Notes: a model not told the origin generated them from the letters alone. A stretch of 40,952 nt of DNA from Hondaea fermentalgiana (GCA_014084085.1 NPFB01000184.1:17154-58105); one strand, 5' to 3'; shown: positions 25,563 to 34,692, counted from the stretch's first letter. Made by a program: numbers and translations.

Positions 25563-26579
25563 ATGGTGGCGACAATGGTCGCCGGGTCGGCGGCGGACAT
25601 CTTTGTGTCGCAAATCGCACCTCGCGCAGGCGTCGTCGCGACCGAGCTCTTGCATCTCGGACCCTTGCACGCCGTGCTCAAGGCCCGAAGGAAAGGATCC
25701 CTAGGCAATCTCGACCCGGTGCTCTTTGCACTCACCACACCGCAGTCCATCTTATGGTGCATCTATGGCAGCCTCTCGGGCGAAACATACTACATCCTCG
25801 GCTCCATCGGCGGCGTCGTACTCGGCATGTTTTACCTCATGACAGTCATGCGGCTTGTCAAGGACGAAGCCCAAGTGCGCCGGATGGAACGCTTTCTCCT
25901 CGTCCAGTTTGTCGCCATCGCCGCCGTCGTAGTCACAAGCATCTCCCATAAAGCCATCGCCACCGAGGCAGCTGGCGTCGTCAGTCTCATCTCGTCTACT
26001 GCGCTCTACGGAACTCCTTTCTTCAATCTCCGCGTCATGTTTGCCACACGCGACGCCTCTTCCATCAATCGCGGCTTTCTCGCCATGCAAATCATCTCCG
26101 GAATACTCTGGACCACCTATTCACTCTTTGTCTTTGACATCTTCGTCATCGTCAATAGCGTAGTCAGTCTCGCCTTTGGACTCATCCAACTCGTCTTTGT
26201 TATCGTATTCCCCAAACCTCGCTCTGTTCTGCTCGTCCCAGACGAAATTACGACGCCCGAAGCTCTCGGTCACATCGTCTATTCACGCATGGAGGACGAG
26301 CAAGACGAAGCGATCGCTTTGGAGAACAACGCCGCTGCTGAAGCTGCCTGCAGTACCACCTCTACGCCCACCACGAGCAGGGCCTTCCGCGTCAAGCTCG
26401 CACCCTCGTATGTGGGTCGCACTATTTCGCTCAGTGGAATAGACACTGGTGACGATGTCGAAATTGGCGATGACCACGACTTCCAGACCCCCGTAGCCTA
26501 CGACCATTTGCTCATGCGTGGCCCTGACACTGTTGACGACGACGACGTGCAGGTGCCAATCTTGACTGCCCACTCATGA
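25563..26579 (+). CDS. SWEET sugar transporter 4 of 5
   Basis: The product has 338 residues from the ATG at 25563 (MVATMVAGSAADIFVSQIAP); the second Met, at 25575, is an alternative. Core spans are APRAGVVATELLHLGPLHAV, SLGNLDPVLFALTTPQSILW, LGSIGGVVLGMFYLMTVMRL, FLLVQFVAIAAVVVTSI, LYGTPFFNLRVM, RDASSINRGFLAMQ, LWTTYSLFVFDIFVIV and SLAFGLIQLVFVIVF. Here GPLHAV replaces the GPMYAV seen in the others. The tail of about 115 residues is acidic and ends in a run of Asp, with no GCY motif. As in the others, function as a facilitative sugar transporter is inferred from family; location (plasma membrane or vacuole) cannot be told. Confidence 0.94.
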   Translation: MVATMVAGSAADIFVSQIAPRAGVVATELLHLGPLHAVLKARRKGSLGNLDPVLFALTTPQSILWCIYGSLSGETYYILGSIGGVVLGMFYLMTVMRLVKDEAQVRRMERFLLVQFVAIAAVVVTSISHKAIATEAAGVVSLISSTALYGTPFFNLRVMFATRDASSINRGFLAMQIISGILWTTYSLFVFDIFVIVNSVVSLAFGLIQLVFVIVFPKPRSVLLVPDEITTPEALGHIVYSRMEDEQDEAIALENNAAAEAACSTTSTPTTSRAFRVKLAPSYVGRTISLSGIDTGDDVEIGDDHDFQTPVAYDHLLMRGPDTVDDDDVQVPILTAHS

Positions 26580-27255
26580 AGACCAATCACATCAATCGGG
26601 CTCACCCCTTTCTGTAACCATAAATCTGTCAATACTACTACTATATACTATACCTCTGGTTTTCATCTCTCCGTTGACAAGTTCTCTTTTTCCGCGTTCA
26701 GCCACCTGCACCACATGGCCATCGTGGCAAGCCCTTGGCTCACTCACATGTCAGGAAGGTTGTTGCCAGTGCGTCAGCGGTTGGGTTGCGCATTGCCGCA
26801 CTGCGCAACCCGGCGGCTTTCACGGCACGAACCCGCGCCTGCGCAATTTCGCGGGCCAAGCAACTCCGAGGTCTTCGGAAAGGGCGCTCGCAGGTGGTGA
26901 CGTTCTAGCGACACAGCGTTTGCACAACTGGCGACTTGCTGCCACTGACTGGATGGCCAGCCCGGTTTACGAACACAGACTGCTTCGTCTTAGAATTCGC
27001 ACCGCATCGCCCCGCTGTCGTGCTAGCAGTGCTACTGGTGACGAAGAGCGGAAACGGAGAACCAGAAGCAAAACGGAATCGTCTTTGATAACGGCAGTCG
27101 GGCTAGCAGACAGGCAGCCGGGCAATACGCAGAAGCAGTAGCAGCAGTAGCAACAGCAATAGCAACAGCAGTTGAAATAGTAACGAGGCGGGAACGAGGA
27201 CGACAGTGACAAGGACGAGTGCGGACGCCGCCGGTCGCGAGATTGTAGAAAGAAG
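26580..27255. promoter_or_regulatory. Intergenic region between SWEET 4 and SWEET 5
   Basis: 676 bp with the SWEET 4 3' end (TACTACTATATACTATAC near 26633-26652), an inverted pair of GGGTTGCGC elements (listed separately) and AGCAGT/AGCAAC repeats at about 27130-27178 in the SWEET 5 leader. No coding sequence is supported. Confidence 0.5.
26784..26812. promoter_or_regulatory. Inverted pair of GGGTTGCGC elements, 10-bp stem
   Basis: GGGTTGCGCA (26784-26793) and TGCGCAACCC (26803-26812) are exact reverse complements around a 9-nt spacer. The core 9-mer is the one found in the UPRT/methyltransferase, TOG/LRR and bL20m upstream regions. It lies about 450 bp before the SWEET 5 start and could be a dimer-binding site or a cruciform. 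Confidence 0.55.
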
Positions 27256-28086
27256 ATGACTTCTCCAGGCGGCGAGGTCTTCGTGCAAGAGGTCGCGCCC
27301 GTCATTGGCATGGTGCTCACCTCGCTCATGTACTTTGGACCCATGTACGCTGTGCTCGAGTGCAGACGCAAACGCCGCCTCGGCAGCCTCGATCCCGTGC
27401 TCTTTGCCATGACTACTCCTCAGGCCGTCATGGTCGCGACCTATGGCATCATGGAAGGAAATGTATACTTTTGCACCGGGGCCATGGTTGGCACCGTGCT
27501 CGGCATTTTTTATCTTCTCAGCGCCATCAAACTCACCCCCAGCGACGAGCAGGTCCGAAGAGTCGAGCTTTTCCTCTATCCCCAACTTGTCATTGTTGCC
27601 GTCAACATTCTGATTGGCCTCTTCAACATGCCGTTGGCCACCCAAATTGCAGGCATAACTAGCCTCGTGTCTTCTCTAGCGCTCTATGGAACGCCCTTTC
27701 TCAACCTGCGTGTCATGCTGCGCGAGCGTGATGCGTCGTCCATCAACAGAGGCTTCCTCTTCATGCAAATTGTCTCGGGAACCATGTGGTCTCTCTACTC
27801 GCTGCTCGACTTTAACGTCTTTGTCTTTGTGCCAGGCATTGTCAGTCTAAGCTTTGGCTTGATGCAGGCCACCCTGGTTCTCCTCTACGGCCGCGGTCGC
27901 CAGCGCCCCGATAGCGAGTTCTTGCGTGGCCCTTGGTGCTGCGGTCGCATTTTCAAGAGGACTGAAACTGCTCCTGTGAATGGAGCACTGCCGCCTCCGC
28001 TACAGGCTGAATTCACGACCATTCCTCCTCCTCCGCAAATCGACCCCACCGCTGCACTTGCATCCACCAGGCTTGCCGTCGTTTGA
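27256..28086 (+). CDS. SWEET sugar transporter 5 of 5 (shortest)
   Basis: The product has 276 residues from the ATG at 27256 (MTSPGGEVFVQEVAPVIGMV). Core spans include VLTSLMYFGPMYAVLECRRK, RLGSLDPVLFAMTTPQAVM, MVGTVLGIFYLLSAIKL, ELFLYPQLVIVAVNILIGLF, LYGTPFLNLRVM, RDASSINRGFLFMQ, MWSLYSLLDFNVFVFVP and SLSFGLMQATLVLLY. In the first span the TEL of the other four copies is TSL, so this copy has lost the conserved glutamate. The tail is about 60 residues, with GPWCCGRIFKR just after the core and a proline-rich end. It is the last of the array and, in the core, close to SWEET 4. Confidence 0.94.
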   Translation: MTSPGGEVFVQEVAPVIGMVLTSLMYFGPMYAVLECRRKRRLGSLDPVLFAMTTPQAVMVATYGIMEGNVYFCTGAMVGTVLGIFYLLSAIKLTPSDEQVRRVELFLYPQLVIVAVNILIGLFNMPLATQIAGITSLVSSLALYGTPFLNLRVMLRERDASSINRGFLFMQIVSGTMWSLYSLLDFNVFVFVPGIVSLSFGLMQATLVLLYGRGRQRPDSEFLRGPWCCGRIFKRTETAPVNGALPPPLQAEFTTIPPPPQIDPTAALASTRLAVV

Positions 28087-28542
28087 GTTTGTTGTCACCG
28101 AACTAATCGTGGAACAAATAACCTCCCAAATTTGTCTTGACTTTTGACTTACATTTCCTTTCCAGATTTGAAGTCCGCTCGTGATGACGGACACCATCAT
28201 TTGGTCGCTCGCTGTCCATCGGACGATTTTCTCGCCTTCTTTCTTTTCTCCCATTTTCCGTCCATCGTGTCGCTTCAATGACAATTGCCCATCCATCCTC
28301 AAGCGGGGCCTCCACAAAATTATGGAGGCGAAAAGTCTAGTAGTTGGTTTCTGCATCGGCTTTAAAGTTAATCTTCACGCAAAGCCATCATCGAGTAGGT
28401 TCTGTTCGTAGGCCAAGCTCAAAGTCTCCCCTGGCTTGCATTCGTATTCGTTCTTCAAGAGGCCCATCTGCCTTTCGAGTTGCTAGGCCTAACACAACGT
28501 TGCTGACATGAAGACGCTTTGGCAAATGCCAAATTCACTTGG
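28087..28542. other. Intergenic region after SWEET 5
   Basis: 456 bp between the SWEET 5 stop and the TPR-protein start, both on the plus strand. The sequence is closer to balanced base composition. I see no gene or strong repeat in it. Confidence 0.5.
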
Positions 28543-30249
28543 ATGCGGACAATGCGGGCCTCCATTGCGATGCAGAGGGTCAAGACGGCGGGCGCGCGCG
28601 GGGCGCGGGCGCTCGCCACCCACGCAAGCACAGCCTCCAAGGTAACCTGCGTGTACGGTGGCATGCAGCTCACCGTCGGCGGCGACGACTACGCGGCGCT
28701 CAAGCATGCCGAGACCTTTGGCGACATCGCCGCAGCCTTTAGTTGCGGACACGGGCAGCCCGCGACCGAGGCCGAAGCGCTTGTGCGCAGCGGAGCCATC
28801 CTCTGCGGCTCTGCCGAAGCGCTCTGGGGGCTCACGCGACTCTTTGAGCGGAAACCGTGGCGCTCGACCCGCGACGAGCTGCAAGAACCTCTCGCAGCCC
28901 TTGACGCGAGAATGCACGCCCTGGCCAACGACCCGATCGTGTCTGAAGAGCCCTCGGAAGATGCCGTCTGTCTCGTGGCCGCGACGCGCGCTCTGGGCGA
29001 TAACGACGCCGTTCGCGCGGTCCAAATTTTCGAGGACCGCCTCCTCACAAATCCATTCAACATTGTCGCACTCCGCTCGCTTCAGGAGATCTACATGCGC
29101 CGTGGAGACACGGACCGCGCGTTAGCCTGTGTTGAGCGCACCTTGTCAGAATGGCTTCCAGAACTGCCAAGCTTTCCGGCCGTTCAGGGCCTGCACGCCA
29201 ATGCGCTCTTTGCCTGTGGATTCCTCGGCGAAGGAGAGCGCATTGCCGGCGAGGCACTCGCTACAGAGTATAATCAGGGTATGGCCGCAATGGCTACGGC
29301 ACACGGGTTCCTAAAGTCTTACCGCTTTCGCGAATGCGTTCGTCTTACGCGGGAGCTCGAACACGTCTTTGAGGCCAGCCTCCGTCCTGTTTCATCCCTC
29401 GCCGGAGAGTTCTACTACACGCAGGCCATTGCTGCTTTACAATGCGCAAAGTTCCGCCCAGCATTACAGCATACGGATACGCTCTTGTCCTTCCCCGAAA
29501 CATGGCCACAAAGCTGGCCCCAGGCAACACTCACTCTCTGGCGCTCTCTTGTACTTGGCGGCGATGACGAGTGGATCCTCCATCACGACCAAGAGATGCC
29601 CCGTTTCGACCTTCGTAAACTCTTTCAAGCGAGCAAGGACGCCCCATCTTCGCCTTCCATTACAGATCGCTTCAACATTATTGCACGCGTTCCCGACGCG
29701 GTACAGGCTACGCCCGAAACGGCGCGCACTGACCCCTCCTTGCACTTTCACAAGGTTCTCGTGGCGCTTGGTCAGGGTGACCGTGCTCGTGCCGCAGACC
29801 TCACAGCCATGTGCAAGGATTCATCTCTTCTTCTCACGGTATGCGAAGCGTTTTTGCTTCGTGCCGATGGTCAGTTTGCGCAGGCCGCAAAGGCCTTGTC
29901 GCTCACTCAGGGCGAATGGTCCGCTGTACTTGGACGGGCCACAGATGCAGAGCTTCTAGCCATTGTTCACTGTGAGTGCACGCTTCGCGCTGCGAACATT
30001 GATGTGCGTTCCGCAGACCCATTGCAGCAAAACGTTGTGCGGCCTGGCAGTAGTGAGGAGAATCTCCTTGCTCTGCGCGAAGCACGCGCTTTGATGAGCC
30101 AGCGCACCCTTCGCAATCCCAATGACCCTTGCGCATGGAACTTTTTCGCTCGCGTCCTGGCTGCAATGGGCAACGATGAGGTCGCTGCTGGCGCGAGCAG
30201 GCGCGCAAAGGAACTAGGCTTTCAGCAGGGTGGCTACTCCTCCTTTTGA
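28543..30249 (+). CDS. TTC38-like tetratricopeptide repeat protein
   Basis: The product has 568 residues from the ATG at 28543 (MRTMRASIAMQRVKTAGARG); an ATG three codons on (28552) is equally possible. The first 35 residues are basic and lack acidic residues, which suggests a mitochondrial targeting sequence. The rest is helical with TPR-type pairs: ALGDNDAVRAVQIFEDRLL, NPFNIVALRSLQEIYMRRGD, TDRALACVERTLSEWLP and GLHANALFACGFLGEGERIA. This spacing, including the PFNIVALRSLQ..Y...GD segment followed by E..LPE.P, resembles TTC38 family proteins, which are widespread and poorly characterised. A role as an interaction scaffold is inferred from the fold only. Single exon. Confidence 0.62.
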   Translation: MRTMRASIAMQRVKTAGARGARALATHASTASKVTCVYGGMQLTVGGDDYAALKHAETFGDIAAAFSCGHGQPATEAEALVRSGAILCGSAEALWGLTRLFERKPWRSTRDELQEPLAALDARMHALANDPIVSEEPSEDAVCLVAATRALGDNDAVRAVQIFEDRLLTNPFNIVALRSLQEIYMRRGDTDRALACVERTLSEWLPELPSFPAVQGLHANALFACGFLGEGERIAGEALATEYNQGMAAMATAHGFLKSYRFRECVRLTRELEHVFEASLRPVSSLAGEFYYTQAIAALQCAKFRPALQHTDTLLSFPETWPQSWPQATLTLWRSLVLGGDDEWILHHDQEMPRFDLRKLFQASKDAPSSPSITDRFNIIARVPDAVQATPETARTDPSLHFHKVLVALGQGDRARAADLTAMCKDSSLLLTVCEAFLLRADGQFAQAAKALSLTQGEWSAVLGRATDAELLAIVHCECTLRAANIDVRSADPLQQNVVRPGSSEENLLALREARALMSQRTLRNPNDPCAWNFFARVLAAMGNDEVAAGASRRAKELGFQQGGYSSF

Positions 30250-30476
30250 TCGCGAGTTTTTCATTTATCGTTTTCAGAAAATGCCGAGGTCTTCTCTTCT
30301 GGTTTTCTTCCCTGCCAACTCGTACCTGCTCATGGCTTCCCTCATCCAGAGCCAAGAAACACGAAAAAGAAAGAAAGATAATCAATGATGGTAGTAAAAT
30401 TTACAGGTTTTGCATCGTCTTTTGTATTTCCTTTTCCGTGGTGAAATATTGTAGCTGCTTGGTGCCTTGTTCTCAC

Positions 30477-31538
30477 TCAAAAGGGAGCATTACCCGAGAC
30501 AATAACACGATGCATTTCTCGTCGGGTGTGATAATCTGCAACAGCAGCGTGTTGCGTGAAGCGGTTGTCCCACATCAAAAGCTGTCCGTCGGTCCATGTA
30601 AGATCCAGAAACGCTTGTGGCGCCAATTCAGGTAAAGCGTCGACGTGAGCGAGCAAGGAGGTCAGCAGGCTATCCGAAGAGACGTTGCGCGGGACCATGT
30701 GCCGCGCAAAGGCTTTGTTGACAAAGAGACTTGGCCTCGAATGCATATTGTCTACCCGCACCGCAGGATGCACTGTCCACGACTGATGTCCATCCGTGTG
30801 GTTGGCCGAGGCCCCAGACGCACGCACCTTCAGATCTTCTGGCAGCGTATCAAAAGCCGCTCGCATGTCGAGAAACATGGTGTTTCCGAGACCTAAGGAC
30901 GGAAGCTCTCTTGCCGCGAGAGCGGCCGCAAATGGCGGCGTCGCCAGATACGTGAGATCTGAATGCCAGCCCTCTCCGAAGGCTGCCACATCGCTTGGCT
31001 CCTTGACGATGCGCGTAATCTCGCGAGGTAGCTCTCGCGCCCCCTCGGCAGCTTTGCGCATTGTCTCGCCCAGAGCATGTGCATCGACTCCAAGTGCAGC
31101 CGCGCGCTTCACTTGTTCTGGACTGTTAAAGACACCCTTGAGCAAGTACTTTGGCGGTGCAGAGACCTGAGGGTCGACAGGGCCGATGCGCTTGGCCAGG
31201 TCAACATGCAAGGCTGGTGTCAAATCCTGCGCCACATTGTGAAAGCGGAGAACGAGATGCTCTTCAAGCGCAGCCCGTACTTTTGCCATCATCTCTGCGT
31301 CTCTGGCCATGGTTGGTGCATCAAAACCGTACACCTCTGCTCCAAAGGTCTTGTTGCTCATTTGCACAATTTGCAGTTTCGAATTGTGCAGCGGCGACCT
31401 TGCGAACATGGCAGCAAAAGCTCCGAGCATTACCAGCATACCGACAAGTAGCGTACGAGTGGTCCTAGAATACGATCTCGTCAGCGTTGTCATTTTCTCT
31501 CTTCCGTCTTGCGCCTCGAGGAATGGCGTTTCCATCAT
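30477..31538 (-). CDS. TauD/TfdA-family Fe(II)/2-oxoglutarate dioxygenase with N-terminal membrane anchor
   Basis: The product has 353 residues from the ATG at 31538; an in-frame ATG at 31493 is an alternative. The iron-binding triad is visible: His192 and Asp194 in GWHSDLTY and His330 in NRFTQHAAV. Arg340 or Arg344 in HTRREMHRV should bind 2-oxoglutarate. RPSLFVNKAFARHMV is also typical of the family. Members hydroxylate small molecules such as taurine, carnitine precursors or herbicides; the substrate here is not readable. Before the enzyme domain is a hydrophobic stretch, TLLVGMLVMLGAFAAMFAR (about 29-47), following basic residues, which should act as a signal anchor or uncleaved signal, placing the enzyme in a membrane. 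Its 3' end faces that of the TTC38-like gene. Confidence 0.85.
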   Translation of the reverse strand: MMETPFLEAQDGREKMTTLTRSYSRTTRTLLVGMLVMLGAFAAMFARSPLHNSKLQIVQMSNKTFGAEVYGFDAPTMARDAEMMAKVRAALEEHLVLRFHNVAQDLTPALHVDLAKRIGPVDPQVSAPPKYLLKGVFNSPEQVKRAAALGVDAHALGETMRKAAEGARELPREITRIVKEPSDVAAFGEGWHSDLTYLATPPFAAALAARELPSLGLGNTMFLDMRAAFDTLPEDLKVRASGASANHTDGHQSWTVHPAVRVDNMHSRPSLFVNKAFARHMVPRNVSSDSLLTSLLAHVDALPELAPQAFLDLTWTDGQLLMWDNRFTQHAAVADYHTRREMHRVIVSGNAPF

Positions 31539-32220
31539 GTGCTTCTGCTTCGTGTGTGTGCGTGGGTTTGTGCTCGCTCTTCAGATGTACAGGGAGGCTC
31601 GTTGCCTTTTCTTGCGACGATGGCTCTTGTTGTACTTTCTAAGAGATTCGATTGCGGTTTTGCATCCGGAGGAGTTTGGCGTCAAGCTCTCGCTCCTTCG
31701 AGATCATACCCAAGTTCGCACAATGTCTTCGCCCGGCCCGACCCGAACGGCCGAGACGTCGCTGCGGCGACCCAAGTTCAGCGCATTGACGCTTGTCCCG
31801 AATGCCGAAGACATAAAAAAAAAAAAAAAAAAAGGAGGAGGAAGACGCAGTTCTCGTCTCGTTCCGAATCGGTTCCAGTTCGGGCGTCCTCTGAATTACC
31901 GCCGAGAGGGCTCGACGTCATCATTCGAGCGCAACGTTTCTTGCGGCACGAAGCTCGCGAACAGACGGTAATGTCAGTGACGATGATGATGATGATCATC
32001 ATCATGAGGAGGAGGAGGAGAAGGAGGAGAAAGAGGAGGAGAAAGAGAATAAGTGGTGGAGTTAAGACTTGTCAGAACTCACTCGAGGCGTCCGACGTGC
32101 ACGTAAAGATTGATCGAGACTGAGAGACCGAGCTTCGCGACTCATTGGGATCGAGGCTGCTCAGGATTCGACGTTGATGTTTATTTTTCCTCGTCCTCGC
32201 TTCTCACAATGCCCTTACTG
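31539..32220. other. Intergenic region between dioxygenase and TOG-protein genes
   Basis: 682 bp containing the dioxygenase upstream region and the TOG-protein 3' end (both genes are on the minus strand). It has an A19-type run at 31816-31834, a 20-bp ATG/CAT palindrome at 31986-32005 and AGGAGG repeats at 32006-32050. No gene is seen. Confidence 0.5.
31986..32005. repeat. 20-bp perfect palindrome of ATG/CAT triplets
   Basis: ATGATGATGATCATCATCAT is its own reverse complement. It sits between the poly-A run and a GGA-repeat tract and looks like a microsatellite that has inverted on itself. Confidence 0.85.
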
Positions 32221-34275
32221 TTAGGCTGGTTTCCAATGACCACGCCCCTGGTGCCTGACGTGCGTTTCCGCGCCAATTTTTTTCGGCAACTTTGGAAGGC
32301 TTAGAACTTTGCTGCGATCCGTAGAGACGTCATACGCTGGGGCTTCGGCAACTGCGTTTGCGTAAATAGCCGCGCCTGCCGGCGACAAACCCAAGTCTGC
32401 CGGCATGGCATCGACTCCAGTCTTGATGCGCGCTTGTCGTAGACGCGCTCGCGTGCGTACTGCAGCAAGCCGCTGGTCCAAGCCAGCAATTTCTTGCCAC
32501 AGAGCTACTTCTTGCTGCTCAGTCTGCTGCCATGTCGATGAATCATCTACGTTTGCTCTCTCATGACCCTTCGCAGATCTGGCGCCTCCGTAGCTCGGCT
32601 CCTCTGTTTCCGGGACAGGTGCCCAAATGTCATCACTCGCATCCCGTGCGCGCTGCACGTGTTCAGGGGTGACGATTCCTCGCAAAGTCACGGGGCGCAC
32701 CGCCGCCTCCACGGCGCGATGCACTGAATTCTGTGGCGCTGGACGCGGAACGTGCGCTGAGACCTCGGCCGAGCCGTCCACCACGCCATAGTCGAACTGG
32801 TACGGCGCCATGCCATCCCGATCCGTTGATGCAAAATCGTTCGTAGTCCTCACCCCACGTTCAGAATGCACGTCTTGCTTGTCTTCGTGAACCCTCTCGA
32901 TGGGTTCAATAATTGGTCTTTCCTGCTCAGCATGCACATGGGTCGTCGGCGAGGGGCTTGTCATTTTAGAAGGGGCCTGTGTTTGCGGTCTGCGAGGTCG
33001 CAAGCGTGACGCTCTGCTATGCGTTGGTGAAGACGCGACTCTCGTCTGCCTTCTCGTTGGCTGCCGCAATTTCGTAGCCCGACGTCTCCGCCACGTCTCC
33101 ATGGAAATGTTATTTTGATCGGCAAGATCGTTCGTCTGAAGACTTGGTATCCGTGTTGCCGGTTCTGGCTTGGACGGTGACGATGGCATCCGTCTTGATC
33201 GACTAGGACTTCCCCGTGTTCGACTCCGCTCGGGACTGCCACGCGTGCGACCTCGACGATGAGGACTGCTTGGCTTGCTCGGCAGACCTAGAGCCGGGAG
33301 CTCGGGAGCCGCCTCTACTCGCGGCCCGCTCATGTCTGAAGTCGAGGAAGGGTCTGGAACTCGACGATGGTTATTGAGAACAGGGAGAAAAGATGGCTTG
33401 GTACCCCGTGTTGACGTTCGCACCGAAAAGGACGCGCCGTCGAGACGCCGGGACTCGCTGGCGTCCAATAGTGCAGAAGGCGTGTCGTTGCTCTTGTACC
33501 CCCCGTTGGCAAGCAAGTTTTGCACCTGCGCCGCGGCCTTGCGAACGCGCGGATTGGCATCCTGGAGAACTGCTCGCATGGCATCGTCATTTAAGGTATC
33601 TCGGTGGACGTGATTCTGATCACTGGCAGCGAGGCAGTCATGGATTGCCAAGAGAGCGATCTCTCGTAAGCTAGCGTTTGAGTTCTGGATAAAAATTACA
33701 AGTTGCCGTACCACATCTCGCGACCCGCACTTTGTGCAAAAGGAGTGCAATGCAGCGCGCGCATGCTGGCGAATAAAGCCACTCGTATTGTCAGAGGCGC
33801 GCTTCATGAGCGCGGGAATGAGAAGGTCGGTGAGAGGCGCGTTGAGCTTGGGGCCCAAGCGGGCAAAGAGCTCCGACAATGTTTGGGCTGCTCTTTTAGA
33901 CAACGCTGATCGCAGCGAGCTAACGCTGCGTACTACCCATCCGAGAAGGGTCTTGTACAAGCTCGGATCTGCTGCGAGTGTCTCTGGCGAAAAGACTGCC
34001 AATCTTTGCATGAGTTGGAGCCCTGTGGCTTGGCGTTCCCAATCATCCTTGTTGCGCAAAAGTGCAACGCAAGAACGCGCAGCGTGTGCCAAGGCTTCCT
34101 CTGTTGCCTCATCGCCTTCAAAGGGAATAAGATCCGTCTCCACACTGGTGTTAGTAGGCATCATCTCACTTGCGCGCGGGGACCATCCCTTTGGCGATGC
34201 TATTTCCTCGTCTTGCGACGACGGTATGATCCCATGGCAATTTTCCTTCTCGCCGCGTGTGGCGCCCCGCGTCAT
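32221..34275 (-). CDS. TOG/CLASP_N-domain microtubule-associated protein
   Basis: From the ATG at 34275 the product has 684 residues; the frame opens seven codons earlier with a TTG. Residues about 55-225 form a HEAT-repeat block typical of TOG/CLASP_N domains: DWERQATGLQLMQRLAV, SLRSALSKRAAQTLSELFAR, LTDLLIPALMKRASDNTSGF, RQHARAALHSFCTKC and NASLREIALLAIHDCL. TOG domains bind tubulin and regulate microtubule growth. After the domain comes a long, basic Ser/Arg/Pro-rich disordered part (SPERSRTRGSPSRSRR), which may bind the microtubule lattice, then a helical segment near the C-terminus (QQEVALWQEIAGLDQRLAAV). It resembles CLASP or the TOGARAM/crescerin group with a single TOG domain. It is head to head with the LRR gene. 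Confidence 0.78.
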   Translation of the reverse strand: MTRGATRGEKENCHGIIPSSQDEEIASPKGWSPRASEMMPTNTSVETDLIPFEGDEATEEALAHAARSCVALLRNKDDWERQATGLQLMQRLAVFSPETLAADPSLYKTLLGWVVRSVSSLRSALSKRAAQTLSELFARLGPKLNAPLTDLLIPALMKRASDNTSGFIRQHARAALHSFCTKCGSRDVVRQLVIFIQNSNASLREIALLAIHDCLAASDQNHVHRDTLNDDAMRAVLQDANPRVRKAAAQVQNLLANGGYKSNDTPSALLDASESRRLDGASFSVRTSTRGTKPSFLPVLNNHRRVPDPSSTSDMSGPRVEAAPELPALGLPSKPSSPHRRGRTRGSPERSRTRGSPSRSRRMPSSPSKPEPATRIPSLQTNDLADQNNISMETWRRRRATKLRQPTRRQTRVASSPTHSRASRLRPRRPQTQAPSKMTSPSPTTHVHAEQERPIIEPIERVHEDKQDVHSERGVRTTNDFASTDRDGMAPYQFDYGVVDGSAEVSAHVPRPAPQNSVHRAVEAAVRPVTLRGIVTPEHVQRARDASDDIWAPVPETEEPSYGGARSAKGHERANVDDSSTWQQTEQQEVALWQEIAGLDQRLAAVRTRARLRQARIKTGVDAMPADLGLSPAGAAIYANAVAEAPAYDVSTDRSKVLSLPKLPKKIGAETHVRHQGRGHWKPA

Positions 34276-34692
34276 GGACCTGGTCTTGCGCGCCAAACAT
34301 CCGATCGCGCGAGCCCCTGCACCTGAAAAGAAGCTCGCAGCCGAAGCCGCAGCAGAGCACAGTGCTAAAGTGGACAGGGCAATCTAGCTATAGCTTGCGC
34401 AGCGCAGCAGGCGGCTCTGCTCTTCATGGTCGCATCGGGCTCCGCGTCCTTATTCACCTTCTTGGCAATAGAACCGTTGCGAGCTTCCTAAGGACGAGCG
34501 AGAAGCCGCCGCAACCCGCTTTACATTGCGCAACCCTTTTTAGCGCAACTCTTTCTGTTTCCCTCGTCGAGTGGCTGTGCGATCGATCATCAAGCAAGGC
34601 AAGACCCCGCCCTCTACGCGAGGGGCTTTTGGCCAGTCACAGATTGCAGAGAACCCTTGGACGAGGACTGCAAAGACGGACGGGAGGGAAAG
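34276..34692. promoter_or_regulatory. Bidirectional promoter, TOG protein / LRR protein
   Basis: 417 bp between divergent starts. The element GCGCAACCCTTTTT at 34528-34541 is the exact reverse complement of the AAAAAGGGTTGCGC elements in the UPRT/methyltransferase promoter, and a second GCAACCC lies at 34511-34517. No coding sequence is expected here. Confidence 0.6.
34528..34541 (-). promoter_or_regulatory. AAAAAGGGTTGCGC element
   Basis: A 14-nt exact match, on the minus strand, to the elements at 6284-6297 and 6359-6372. Its place in the short gap between two divergent genes makes a transcription-factor site plausible; no factor is known to me. Confidence 0.55.

Noticed and set aside
24100..25620. 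Open frames of 340-506 codons on both strands upstream of SWEET 4
   Set aside because: Overlapping long frames on both strands, rich in Arg/Pro/Ser/Ala, are the effect of GC-rich repeats. No domain is visible.
31509..32123. A 204-codon plus-strand frame with Lys and Met/Ile runs
   Set aside because: It reads through a poly-A run, an ATG/ATC repeat and a GGA repeat; there is no domain.
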